Assembly (NCBI GenBank): GCA_009691525.1 | Contig: SICG01000008.1 | Span: 1 to 46,462, forward strand | Direction of reading: 5' to 3' | From: Candidatus Latescibacterota bacterium | Lineage (GTDB): Bacteria; Latescibacterota; UBA2968; UBA8231 | DNA: 46,462 bases | Part shown: in pieces, positions 23,520 through 31,945 of the stretch | Position numbering within the stretch: position 1 is the stretch's first letter | How the letters are laid out: each line of letters starts with the position of its first letter | Made by a program: the position numbers and the translations under genes | The notes under the pieces: model-generated | Databases searched by the model: none | What the model saw: the letters and a program-made list of their open reading frames with translations, nothing else | Told to the model about the DNA's origin: nothing

Positions 23520-24350
23520 ATGTCCAAATCTACCGCTGTGGATGTCTACTGGCGCGAGATCAAGGATGTCCAGCCCTTGAGCCGCGCCGACGAAGTCACT
23601 CTCTTTGAACAGGCTCGGACCGGCGACGAGGAAGCACGCGAGCAACTGATCCGCGCCAACCTGCGTTTTGTGGTGAGGGTGGCCCGCGACTACAAGGACT
23701 ACGGCCTCACCTTGGCGGAACTGATCTCCGAAGGCAATATGGGGCTGCTCGAAGCGGTGAAGCGCTTCGACGAATCGCGGGGTTTCAAGTTCATCACCTA
23801 TGCGGTGTGGTGGATACGCCAGGCCATTCTCCGGGCCCTGGCCGAGCAGGGCAAGATCGCCCGCCCCCCCATGAGTCAGCTCAACGACCGGCACAAGGTA
23901 GAAAAAGAAGCGCGCCATCTGGCCCAGGAACTGGGGCGCGTGCCCACCTTTGATGAACTGGCCGACAGCGTGGACCTGAGCCGGGAACGCACCCGCAACG
24001 CCATGGCCGCAGCCCAGCAGGATCTCTCCTTCGACGCCCCGGTTTATCAGGGAGAAGGGGCCCCGCCGCTCTCGATGTTCCTCTGCAGCGAGGCAGAAGG
24101 TATGGACGAGGTGCTGGAGCGGGAGCAGATGAAAACCACCCTCTCCGGTTGCCTCAAAACCCTGGACCCGCGCGAGTACCAGATTGTCCGCGACTATTTT
24201 GGGCTGGAAAACCTCGAACCCATGACCTTGGAGCAGATCGGCGAGACCATGGGCGTCACCCGCGAGCGAGTGCGACAGCTGCGCAACCGGGCCCTAGATA
24301 AGCTGCGCACCAACTACCGGGAACGGCTGGTAGAGTTCTCCAACAACTGA
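23520..24350 (+). CDS. Sigma-70 family RNA polymerase sigma factor (group 2 type)
   Basis: A 276-residue sigma factor with regions 1.2 to 4 and no long 1.1 region. DVYWREIKDVQPLSRADEV is 1.2; LRFVVRVARDYKDYGLTLAE and ISEGNMGLLEAVKRFDESRG with FKFITYAVWWIRQAILRAL make up region 2 (core and -10 binding). 3.1 follows, and LEQIGETMGVTRERVRQLRN is the 4.2 helix-turn-helix for the -35 box. It is shorter than a primary RpoD and may be a primary or alternative (RpoS/RpoH-like) factor. ATG 23520 is taken over a TTG at 23472 that lies in the operator. Its last 37 bp overlap the opposing MFS gene. Confidence 0.92.
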   Translation: MSKSTAVDVYWREIKDVQPLSRADEVTLFEQARTGDEEAREQLIRANLRFVVRVARDYKDYGLTLAELISEGNMGLLEAVKRFDESRGFKFITYAVWWIRQAILRALAEQGKIARPPMSQLNDRHKVEKEARHLAQELGRVPTFDELADSVDLSRERTRNAMAAAQQDLSFDAPVYQGEGAPPLSMFLCSEAEGMDEVLEREQMKTTLSGCLKTLDPREYQIVRDYFGLENLEPMTLEQIGETMGVTRERVRQLRNRALDKLRTNYRERLVEFSNN

Positions 24351-25519
24351 TCCTGGCTGCGCCGGCGCCGACTCTGGGCGAGCACGGCACCGGCGGCCAG
24401 GGCCATAACCCAAGCGGTGGCCGCGCAGAACCAGAAACTCTGCGCGATGCCAAAGTGCCCGGCGATGGCCGCCATGGCAAAGGGAAAGCAGAGGGCGCCC
24501 ACGCCGCCGGCCCCCGAGACCAGGCCGATGGCCAGGCTCTGCTCGCCAGTGAATTGCTCTCCCACCAGCGCTATGACCACCGGATAAACCGCAGAAAACC
24601 CCAGGCCGCTCACCAGGAAGAGCCCTCCCGCCACCCAGGGTGAGTCGCTGCAAAGGGCCAAGGCCAGCGGCAGGGCGGCCAGGCAGGTCAGGCCCAGCAG
24701 CAGCGGTACCTGTCGCCGCCCCCGGTACCCTGCCGAGAGGGCCAGCCGGCCCAGCAGCAATCCCAACCAGACCACCGACACCATATACGCTCCGGTGGCG
24801 GTGGAAACGGCGAAGGCCTCGACGTAATACTCGGCAATCCACGAAGAGATGCCGATCTCGGCACCCACATAGAGGAAAATCACCGACCCCAGTAGCACCA
24901 GCAGCGGATTGCGCACCAGGCTGCCCAGGGCCCTCCGTGACGAGGCGGCCTCTGCTGCAGGGGCAAAGGGAAAAGACAGGCGCAGGATCACCAGTGCCAC
25001 CCCCAGGAGCAACAGGGCCACCCCTTCGTAGGCCAGCCGCCAGGGCGCCCCACCGGCCAGCAGCGCTCCCACCCCTGCCGGCCCCAGGCAGGCCCCCGCA
25101 GTGAAACCAGCGTGAATGAGGTTCATCAGCCGGCTCTCGCCCGGCTTTTCCAGGCGCACCAGGCAGTAGTTGGTCGCCACCTCGGCCCAGCCCTGGCCCA
25201 GGCCCACCAGCAGCAGGACCCCCAGATTGAGGGCCAGTCCAGGGTCGCTGCCAAAGGCCCCCAATCCCAGCCCTTCTAGCACCAGGCCTCCCAGCAACAT
25301 GCGCCGCGGCCCGGCTTTGCGCACCAGCACCCCCCCGCTGAAACAGCCGCTCAGGTACCCCGCCGAACCAGCGGCCATCACCGCCCCGATATCCAGATAG
25401 CTCCAGCCAAAGGTGCGGATGATCTCGGGTACCGTGGCGCCCACCAGGGTGACCGCCATCCCGTAGAGGGCGAAGTGGGCGGCCAGCAACCCCAGCAGCC
25501 GGCGCTCAGGTGTGCTCAA
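24314..25519 (-). CDS. MFS transporter (fucose-permease-like)
   Basis: A 401-residue protein with about 12 hydrophobic segments in two halves, a major facilitator. The first half has AAGSAGYLSGCFSGGVLVRK, like the loop 2-3 motif with its Gly and basic residues. The second half contains WLGLLLGRLALSAGYRGRR, the matching motif. General look and length fit the FucP/sugar branch, but the substrate cannot be assigned. It follows the phosphodiesterase-like gene with a 14-bp overlap, so the two are cotranscribed; its 3' end runs 37 bp into the sigma-factor gene. Confidence 0.88.
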   Translation of the reverse strand: MSTPERRLLGLLAAHFALYGMAVTLVGATVPEIIRTFGWSYLDIGAVMAAGSAGYLSGCFSGGVLVRKAGPRRMLLGGLVLEGLGLGAFGSDPGLALNLGVLLLVGLGQGWAEVATNYCLVRLEKPGESRLMNLIHAGFTAGACLGPAGVGALLAGGAPWRLAYEGVALLLLGVALVILRLSFPFAPAAEAASSRRALGSLVRNPLLVLLGSVIFLYVGAEIGISSWIAEYYVEAFAVSTATGAYMVSVVWLGLLLGRLALSAGYRGRRQVPLLLGLTCLAALPLALALCSDSPWVAGGLFLVSGLGFSAVYPVVIALVGEQFTGEQSLAIGLVSGAGGVGALCFPFAMAAIAGHFGIAQSFWFCAATAWVMALAAGAVLAQSRRRRSQDQLLENSTSRSR

Positions 25520-26321
25520 CCATCTCTTCCCCGGCGACCACCTCGGCGATCACCTTGCCGGCCCACTCCGGGGCCGGTTCCACCCCCAGGAGTGCGGCGA
25601 TGGTGGGCGGATTGTCGATGATCTCCACCTGATCTTGTAACTGGTACCCCCGGCGGATGCCCGGGCCAGAGATCAGCCAGGGGATGGTCATATCCTCGGG
25701 CATTTCGGTGCCGTGGGTCTGGGCGTGGCCCCCGTGGTCGCTGGTGGCGATGCAGACCGTCTGGGAGGGTAGCTCGGCCAGGATCATACCAATGGCCTGG
25801 TCGGCCTGGGTCACGGCTTCGAGGTACGGGTCCGACATCCAGCCCTGGCTGTGCCCCACGGTATCCACATAGCCCAGGTACACAAAAGCAAAGCCCGCCT
25901 CCATACTGCCCAACACACCGGCGGCCAGCTCGGCCAGTTCCAGATCCCCGCCCGGCTCGTAGCAGTTGTTGAGGAAATAACACTGGTCCAGCGAACCGGG
26001 ATCTGCCAGGTCGCGCAACTGCTCCCAGTTGTAGATAGCGGTGGTGGGCTTTTTTGCCCGATGGAGCAGGTCCAGCAGGCTGGGCACTGGCCGGGCCGGC
26101 GGAATCCACACATTGGTGGTGATCCCGTGCCGCTCCGGCCTCACCCCGCGGAACATCGAGGTATGGCAGGGCAGGGTGACCGAGGGCATCACCGTGCGGG
26201 CGGTGTAGGTGTAGCACCCATGGGCGGCAAGGCGGTCGAGGTGGGGGGTGGGGGCCTGGCGCAGGGCATCGGGGCGCAGGCCGTCGATGACAAAAAGCAC
26301 CAGGGCATCGGCGCGGATCAT
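25506..26321 (-). CDS. Alkaline-phosphatase-superfamily phosphodiesterase/sulfatase-like enzyme
   Basis: A 271-residue protein of the type I phosphodiesterase/nucleotide pyrophosphatase group. VLFVIDGLRPDAL supplies the first metal Asp. The nucleophile is the Thr of VMPSVTLPCHTSMFRG. GYVDTVGHSQGW and ATSDHGGHAQTHG hold the remaining Asp and His ligands. There is no signal peptide. ATG 26321 is used because AGGAGA precedes it; the extension to 26393 lacks a ribosome site. It probably removes a phosphoryl or phosphonate group from a substrate moved by the linked MFS protein, which is inference from the shared transcript. Confidence 0.9.
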   Translation of the reverse strand: MIRADALVLFVIDGLRPDALRQAPTPHLDRLAAHGCYTYTARTVMPSVTLPCHTSMFRGVRPERHGITTNVWIPPARPVPSLLDLLHRAKKPTTAIYNWEQLRDLADPGSLDQCYFLNNCYEPGGDLELAELAAGVLGSMEAGFAFVYLGYVDTVGHSQGWMSDPYLEAVTQADQAIGMILAELPSQTVCIATSDHGGHAQTHGTEMPEDMTIPWLISGPGIRRGYQLQDQVEIIDNPPTIAALLGVEPAPEWAGKVIAEVVAGEEMVEHT

Positions 26322-26458
26322 AAGGGGTCTCCTCCCTAGATATTGAAGTCTGCAGGGAAGTTCAAAATAACCCAGATCTCGAACCGAGGCCACTGCCAGT
26401 TGCCCAAAAGGTGCGGGGTATGATATATTGGGGAAACTTTTTTACCGCGAGGATAGAC

Positions 26459-26743
26459 ATGCCGCAGTTGCGCCAGAAGCTTTGGGTCCTTTACACCCAC
26501 TCTCCCGACCTCCATAGCCAGATAGTTTCGTGGTCCCAGTACGACGGCACTGGCAAGGCGTCGGCCACCACCGGCAACAGCGACACTCCGCCCTACACCT
26601 CGGTAGTGGCTGCCATGAAGGAGGGTTGGCGGGTGATCCAGTTCCCCCAGCAGTTCCCGGCCTACCCCGGAATGGAATACCACACTGCCTATCTCAAATA
26701 CGAGTACATTCTCGAAAAGATGGAGGAGACCGATGGCCCTTGA
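26459..26743 (+). CDS. Small unknown protein coupled to an oxygenase
   Basis: A 94-residue soluble protein: LRQKLWVLYTHSPDLHSQIV, then SDTPPYTSVVAAMKEGWRVI, and EYHTAYLKYEYILEKMEE at the end. I do not recognise a named domain. GAGG stands 6 bases before the ATG, and the gene overlaps the following PhyH gene by 11 bp, so a shared function is likely, for instance as a partner or small subunit. Codon use matches its neighbours. Confidence 0.7.
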   Translation: MPQLRQKLWVLYTHSPDLHSQIVSWSQYDGTGKASATTGNSDTPPYTSVVAAMKEGWRVIQFPQQFPAYPGMEYHTAYLKYEYILEKMEETDGP

Positions 26744-27545
26744 GCACTTGTTGACCAGCAAACAGATGGCGCAATTCACCGCCGATGGGTTCCTGCGCTT
26801 CGACGAGCTGGTCCCCGCCGAATTGAACCAGGCGGTGTACGATGAGATCGGAAAGAACGCCGTGCCCCGACCCCAGGCCGGCAGCCGCCTCAGCCAGGCC
26901 TGGCCGGATTCGGCCGTGGGCCAGGTGTTCCGGCTGCCCCAGGTGCAGGGTATCACCCACAGCCTGGTGGGCCCCGACCCGCTCTACGACCACCACGCCG
27001 TACACACCGTGGGCCCCCATCACGACCAGGGTCAGATCTGGCACGCCGACGCCATCATCGACACCCGCCTGCACTTCGATATCCAGTTTATGTATTTCTG
27101 TCACGACACCCCGCGGGAAATGGGCGGCACCATGATCCTGCCGGGCAGCCAGTACCGCCGCATCAGCGAAACAGACATCGGCCGCTACCAGAACTTCCTG
27201 GGCCAGACGCCCGCCGTATGCAAAGCCGGGACCCTGCTGGTGCTCCACCACGGCATGTGGCACTGCGCCCAACCCAATCTCACCGAGCAGATGCGCTACA
27301 TGTTTAAGCTGCGCCTCAATCCCACTATCCGCCAGCTCCGGCTCTGGGACACCGCCGACCTGGAAGATCCGGCCATTCCCGGCATCCTCAGCGCCAACCA
27401 CCGCTGGTACGGCAACGAAGTGCGCCTGGAGATCGTCAATCGTATCAAGTTCTGGCGCTTCCTGATCGGCGACGAAAAATACGACGTGCACTACTGGCTC
27501 TCGCGCCTGGAGAATATGCCCGAGACCCGCCTGCGCGCCGCCTGA
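26733..27545 (+). CDS. Phytanoyl-CoA dioxygenase (PhyH) family oxygenase
   Basis: A 270-residue Fe(II)/2-oxoglutarate oxygenase. The iron ligands are H104 and D106 (IWHADAIID) and H177 (HHGMWHCAQPN), with R188 as the likely 2-oxoglutarate binder. EMGGTMILPGSQYRR is the family's central motif. It is not a close copy of the oxygenase at 518-1264. The start overlaps the small upstream gene by 11 bp, and a good terminator follows 22 bp after its stop. Confidence 0.9.
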   Translation: MALEHLLTSKQMAQFTADGFLRFDELVPAELNQAVYDEIGKNAVPRPQAGSRLSQAWPDSAVGQVFRLPQVQGITHSLVGPDPLYDHHAVHTVGPHHDQGQIWHADAIIDTRLHFDIQFMYFCHDTPREMGGTMILPGSQYRRISETDIGRYQNFLGQTPAVCKAGTLLVLHHGMWHCAQPNLTEQMRYMFKLRLNPTIRQLRLWDTADLEDPAIPGILSANHRWYGNEVRLEIVNRIKFWRFLIGDEKYDVHYWLSRLENMPETRLRAA

Positions 27546-27567
27546 GCCGCGCCTCACCGCACAGAGA

Positions 27568-27599
27568 AAACCCCGCTTCCCTCAAGGTAGGCGGGGTTT
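27568..27599 (+). terminator. Intrinsic terminator after the PhyH gene
   Basis: AAACCCCGC (27568-27576) pairs with GCGGGGTTT (27591-27599), followed by CTTGTTG. A typical stem with a short T-rich end. Confidence 0.75.
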
Positions 27600-27605
27600 C
27601 TTGTT

Positions 27606-27777
27606 GGTGGGCGGCGGGGAGCGACCCCTTCGCTCATACGCTCAACTCTTCGAGTTGGCGGTCTGCGACACTCGCCGGCCATCCCTGGCCGGCTCCGAGG
27701 TCTGTCCTCCAAGGGGCGCAGTCCTGCGCCCCTTGGAGGACAGAAACCCGCTCCGGGGCTCACTCCCCACCGCCCCT
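27606..27777. repeat. Palindrome-rich element D with terminal inverted repeats
   Basis: The left end GGGCGGCGGGGAGCGACCCC and the complement of the right end GGGGCTCACTCCCCACCGCCC match at nearly every base. Inside are a 21-bp perfect hairpin (27701-27744), CCGGCCA-TCCC-TGGCCGG (27675-27692) and CAACTC-TTC-GAGTTG. The ends resemble those of copies A and B, so it looks like a relative with different inner hairpins. Confidence 0.65.
27701..27744. repeat. Perfect 21-bp hairpin in element D
   Basis: Arms 27701-27721 and 27724-27744 are fully complementary around a 2-base loop. It is the longest perfect inverted repeat seen in the window. It has no T-tract, and terminator function is already supplied upstream. 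Confidence 0.9.
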
Positions 27778-27789
27778 GCTACCCCAACC

Positions 27790-28557
27790 TCACTTCTTCA
27801 GCTTCATCAAATCCACCGGCCCTGGGTCGGTGAACACCGCTTCGGGCAGCTGGTCAAAAACGGCGATATCGGTGTGTCTGGCCCGCCCATGATCGTCGGC
27901 CAGCCAGATGTGGCCGTAGGGCTGCCAGTGGGCCCAGATTCCGGTGAACTTCGGTTCTGTATCTGCCGCGTTGGTAAAAGGCCCATTGGGTCACCAGATG
28001 CTCCTGTTGGTCTACTCACACCTCGTATTTGTTCTGCGGCGTCACCCCCACATCCTTGAAGGTCAGCACCAGCACCTGGGCCGGCTCACCCTCCTCGGTC
28101 TGGCCCTCACCCTTGTATTTGAGGGTCACCCCGCTGTCCTTGAGTTTGTACGGCATGACCAGCCAGTAGGAGTCGTTGATCTAGGCATTATGCGCCTGTT
28201 TGAGTCGGGCCTTGAGCGTATCTGGCTCGGCCACCTCCTGCCCCTCCTGCCAGGCGCGGCCCTTGCCAGAATTGATGTTCATCAGCACCACCAGCCCGCC
28301 GTCCTCAAAGCGGATATTGCCCGTCCACTTGTCCCACACATGCAGGTGCTTGCCGAAGAAGCGCCAGGTCAGATAGCGGGTCTGGTCCCAGCTGTGCCGG
28401 CCCCCAGGCGTTCCATGACCTGGTCGGCCAGGGCAATGGCCTGGGGATCGGAGCCAGCCTGGTCGAAGCCGGGTGCCGGCGGATTCGGTGTAGCCCCGGA
28501 CGGCGCGGCGGCCAGCATTCCGCAGAGGGCGATGAAGTGCAGGGTTTTTCTGAGCAT
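27790..28557 (-). pseudogene. Broken gene for an exported protein (DUF6503/lipoprotein-like)
   Basis: From ATG 28557 a signal-peptide-like start (MLRKTLHFIALCGMLAAAPS) leads into a frame broken at least four times. One G is missing in the run 28401-28405 (restoring it gives LGGRHSWDQTRYLTW). There is a TAG at 28181-28183 where Trp is expected (…HNA*INDSYWLVMPYKLKD), a TGA at 28016-28018, and another shift near 27971. After that the frame reads KFTGIWAHWQPYGHIWLADD and ends MKLKK-stop at 27790. The product looks like the envelope proteins of the DUF6503 type; this family name is from memory. Confidence 0.75.
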
Positions 28558-28571
28558 GGATGCCTCCTTGT

Positions 28572-30374
28572 TTAGAGTACCTTGGGCAACAACGCCTCCA
28601 GGCGCTGCAGCGGTTGCTCCAGACTCTGGAGGGCTTCCTCCCAGAAGGCGGGCTTCTCCAGGTCGCAGCCCAGGGTCTGGCGGGCCACCTCCTCGGCAGT
28701 GCCGCTGCCGGTCAGCCGCAGGAATTCCTCGTAACGGGGCAAAAAAGCAGCGCCTTCGGCTACGAAGCGGGAGAAGAGCCCGCGGCTGAGCAGGAAGCCA
28801 AAGGTGTAGGGAAAATTGTAGAAGGTGGCCCCGGTGATGTAGAAATGCAGCTTGGAGGCCCAGAAATACGGGTCCTCCTCCCCTTTTTCCAGCACCTCGC
28901 CGAAGACCTGCTGCTGCGCCTCCACCATCAACTCCTTGAGCCGGCTCACACTCACCGGCCCCTGGCTGCGCTCCTCGTAGAAAGACTTTTCAAATTCAAA
29001 GCGCATGGGGATGTCTAACAGATAGGCGCAGGCGTTGCCTGCCTCCATGTCCAACAGGCGGGCTTGCTCCAACTCGCTGGTCTTGCCCTCGGCCATCAAG
29101 CCCTCGGCCATCACCAGTTCGCCAAAAGTAGAGGCGGTCTCGGCCAGGGTCATGGGATAGGCCCTGGCCCAGCTCCGCAACGGACGCATGATGTGCTGGT
29201 GGAAGGCATGGCCGGCCTCGTGGGCCAGGGTGCGCAAATCGTGCAGAGTGTCGCGGTAGGTCATGAAGATGCGCGACTCGCCGCTGAGGGGCGAGGAGGT
29301 GCAGAAACCGCCCGGCCGCTTGCCGGCGCGCGGCTCCCATTCGATCCAGCGATCCTCGTACATCTGCCGGGTGAAGGCCCCCAAATCCGGGTATACGCGG
29401 GAGAAGGTGCGTTCGACCAAGGCCTTGGCCTCCTCCCAGGGAATGGCCCGGGTATCGGGAAAAGGCAGGGGTGCCTCCAGGTCGTACCAGGAGATACCCC
29501 CCAGGCCCATGGCTCGGGCCTTGAGACGCAGAGCCCGGCGCGGCAACTCGGCCCGGCGGCGCACCGCTTCCAGCATGGCGTCGAGGGTAGCCCGCGAGAT
29601 GGACGATTGGAAGAGGGCCACGTCGAGGAAGTGGGGCACGCCTCGGCGCGGATTGAGGGTGAGGCGGGTGCCGGCAATGGCGTTGAGCGCGGCAGCGGCC
29701 ACGTCTTCCATCTGCTGCCAGGCTGCGGTGCCCCCGGCAAAGGCCGCCTGGCGCACCCGGCGGTCCGGATCGGCCATCAAGGCGCGGCGCTGCGAGATGG
29801 GCAGGCGCTGGCGCTGGCCGTCGGGGAATTCCATCTCGAATTCGAGTTTGCCGCTGAGGGTGTCGTAGAGCCGGCCCCAGGCCTGGATGCCGTCCACCCC
29901 CAGGTCGGCGGCCAAGCGCTCCTCGGCCGGGGGCATGGACCACTGGGCTTCGCGGCGCATGGTTTTGAGGAAGTGAGCGCACCCTTCCAGGCCGGGCCTG
30001 GAGAGGAAGGCGGCAAAGACTCCGTCCCCGGCCTCGCGCAGGGCCCGGCGCAACTCGACCTCCAGCTTGGTGTAACTGGCCCGCACCAGGTCCAACTCCG
30101 ACTCCTCGCGGGCGTACGCCTCGTTGGCCGCGTCCACCGCCGAAAGGCACCCCGTGTACGAGGCCCAGTGCGCCAGGCGGGTGTCCACATCCTCGGTGCG
30201 GATGAACAGCTCCTCCCACTGGCCGCTGTTCTGGGCGTCGAGGGGCGCCAATGCCTGCGCCTCCGCCAGCAGCCGCGCCAGGTCGCCGACCAAGACCTCC
30301 TTGAACTGCCGCATTTCGGGCCCGCCGAATTCGGGAAAGTAACTGCTCAGGTCCCAGTTCATCTGCGTCGTCAT
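28572..30374 (-). CDS. pepF: Oligoendopeptidase F-like M3 metallopeptidase
   Basis: A 600-residue cytoplasmic zinc peptidase of family M3 that trims oligopeptides. The zinc motif H385EAGH389 sits in LAHEAGHAFHQHIM, and the third ligand Glu follows in LAETASTFGELVMAEGL. SRIFMTYRDTLHDL precedes the motif as usual. The length matches PepF. ATG 30374 is taken because MNWDLSSYFPEF is the family's natural N-terminus (M79 and M75 of the longer frame are both possible). The BNR-like gene ends 10 bp upstream, so they may share a transcript. Confidence 0.92.
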   Translation of the reverse strand: MTTQMNWDLSSYFPEFGGPEMRQFKEVLVGDLARLLAEAQALAPLDAQNSGQWEELFIRTEDVDTRLAHWASYTGCLSAVDAANEAYAREESELDLVRASYTKLEVELRRALREAGDGVFAAFLSRPGLEGCAHFLKTMRREAQWSMPPAEERLAADLGVDGIQAWGRLYDTLSGKLEFEMEFPDGQRQRLPISQRRALMADPDRRVRQAAFAGGTAAWQQMEDVAAAALNAIAGTRLTLNPRRGVPHFLDVALFQSSISRATLDAMLEAVRRRAELPRRALRLKARAMGLGGISWYDLEAPLPFPDTRAIPWEEAKALVERTFSRVYPDLGAFTRQMYEDRWIEWEPRAGKRPGGFCTSSPLSGESRIFMTYRDTLHDLRTLAHEAGHAFHQHIMRPLRSWARAYPMTLAETASTFGELVMAEGLMAEGKTSELEQARLLDMEAGNACAYLLDIPMRFEFEKSFYEERSQGPVSVSRLKELMVEAQQQVFGEVLEKGEEDPYFWASKLHFYITGATFYNFPYTFGFLLSRGLFSRFVAEGAAFLPRYEEFLRLTGSGTAEEVARQTLGCDLEKPAFWEEALQSLEQPLQRLEALLPKVL

Positions 30375-30384
30375 CGAATCGCTT

Positions 30385-31650
30385 TCATTCGGGATCGAGC
30401 CGGCCGTACCAGACCTGGTTGCTGTATTGCTGGTACGGGCCGGTCCAGTAACAGTCGATGAAGGGCGCCCGGGTGCCACCGGCGCGAGTGGTGTTGATGA
30501 AGAAATGCCAGAAGCGCGAGGGCAACTCCAGTTGCACCGGCTCGCTGATACGGCTCCAGTCCTCACTGCCCGCCGCGTACCACAGACTCTCCGCATCGCC
30601 GCGCCGGCCCCGGGTCAACAAGTAGTGCATCCGCCCATCGGGGGTCTGGTACAGGCGGCCGCTGTTGTAGTTGCCCAGGCAGAAATGGGCAAAGGGACCG
30701 CCGGGCTCACCCACCGCGTGGTAGAGCCGGCTGGCGCTCTGGTCCTGGCCAGTGGCCGCCCACACGGTGCTGGAGGGCTGGCGGTTCTCAAAGTAGATCA
30801 AGTGGACGCGGCCCTGCATGTCGACCAGCAAATCCTGTTGTTCAGTGGTGCCGCGTTTCCCCTCCGCAAAGGTATCGCTCACGTCGCTGACCACCTGCAT
30901 GTGCCAGTCCTGCGGGGTGTGCGAGAGATCCGGGCAGTAGTAGTAATAGCTTTTGAGCACCGGATAGATGCCGTGTGGAGTCTCGACAGTTTTCATCTCG
31001 CCAGTGGCGGCATCGCGATAGGTGACTGTCTGGTTGGGGTACTGGTCGCCGGCGAGGAAATAGTCGTCGCTGCAAAAGGTGTGGGTCGCGCTGCCGGCCA
31101 GGGCGATGAAGTGATAACCCCGCGCCGCCTCGTGGGCCACCTCCCCAGCAGCGATAGGCTGGCAGTCCTGGCCGGCGTCGAGCAGGTACCAACCCAGGCG
31201 CTCCAGGCCGCCAGCGGCGATGAGCTGGTCGTTGGCGTTGATCGCCGCCCCGAAACGGCTGTCGGCGGTGGCCTGTTCGTGCAGCACAAAATGCTGCACC
31301 TGGCCGGGTGGATCAAAGACCACCTGGAAGCTGGCGTTGGCCCCGCCGATCAGGTGCAGACGGGCGCGGCTGTCCACCAAGAGATTGCCGTTCTGGGGCA
31401 CTGGCGGGGTGGGCGGACTGGGTTCCCAGCGGTCGGGGCCGGCTCGGCGGAAAACCACCAGGCTCAGGTCGTCGCGCCAGCTGAGGGCGTAGACTTCCTC
31501 CCCGCAGCGGACGATGTTGGACTGGTTGAACCCCCAGCAACTGGCACCGCTGCCGCCGGTCTGCTTAGAGCCGGCAGTGTCGGTGATCATCTCGATGACG
31601 AAACGCGGACGGGTGGGGGGGTCGTATTGTACTTGGATGCGGTCTGACAT
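30385..31650 (-). CDS. BNR/beta-propeller-like protein, function unknown
   Basis: A 421-residue protein without signal peptide. Repeated units of the type 'GNLLVDSRARLHLIGG', 'DLLVDMQGRVHLIYFE' and 'GRLYQTPDGRMHYLLTRG' are the Asp-box-like turns of a sialidase-type beta-propeller. The C-terminus APFIDCYWTGPYQQYSNQVW is well formed. It could bind or cleave a carbohydrate, but none of the classical sialidase arginines can be assigned with confidence. ATG 31650 has no clear ribosome site and shares two bases with the ATG of the divergent gene. Confidence 0.7.
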   Translation of the reverse strand: MSDRIQVQYDPPTRPRFVIEMITDTAGSKQTGGSGASCWGFNQSNIVRCGEEVYALSWRDDLSLVVFRRAGPDRWEPSPPTPPVPQNGNLLVDSRARLHLIGGANASFQVVFDPPGQVQHFVLHEQATADSRFGAAINANDQLIAAGGLERLGWYLLDAGQDCQPIAAGEVAHEAARGYHFIALAGSATHTFCSDDYFLAGDQYPNQTVTYRDAATGEMKTVETPHGIYPVLKSYYYYCPDLSHTPQDWHMQVVSDVSDTFAEGKRGTTEQQDLLVDMQGRVHLIYFENRQPSSTVWAATGQDQSASRLYHAVGEPGGPFAHFCLGNYNSGRLYQTPDGRMHYLLTRGRRGDAESLWYAAGSEDWSRISEPVQLELPSRFWHFFINTTRAGGTRAPFIDCYWTGPYQQYSNQVWYGRLDPE

Positions 31651-31945
31651 GCAGGGCAAGATATCGCGGCGCCTGGATCGGCGCAAGCCGGGCGGGGCGT
31701 TTGCCCTCGACGGATCACTGGTGTATCATAGCGCCGAAGAGGTAGTCTGCCCTTCCAACGAGATTAACCTGCGCATGTGCGCCAAAGCGGGCAAGGTCTG
31801 GATCACCACTGCCGACAGCAGCCATCCCATCCATTTGCCCTGCTCCGCGCCCTCGGGATTCGTCGACCCAGAGGGCAACTGGGCGGCGAGAACCGAGGAT
31901 CGGGGAGAGCAATTGCTGTGTCACACTGTGGAGTTAGAGCCATGA
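31649..31945 (+). CDS. Short protein, probable C-terminal remnant of a nitrilase-like enzyme
   Basis: 98 residues ending four bases into the ceramidase-like gene. The stretch NEINLRMCAKAGKVWITTAD … APSGFVDPEGNWAARTEDRG … resembles the last third of carbon-nitrogen hydrolases (strand, 'VDPEGN' turn, closing strand), while the catalytic Glu, Lys and Cys regions are absent. GSLVYHSAEEV could be what follows the catalytic Cys. The start codon overlaps that of the divergent gene, so the real start may be further in, for example a GTG near 31721. It is either a truncated gene or a small protein of its own. Confidence 0.45.
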   Translation: MQGKISRRLDRRKPGGAFALDGSLVYHSAEEVVCPSNEINLRMCAKAGKVWITTADSSHPIHLPCSAPSGFVDPEGNWAARTEDRGEQLLCHTVELEP

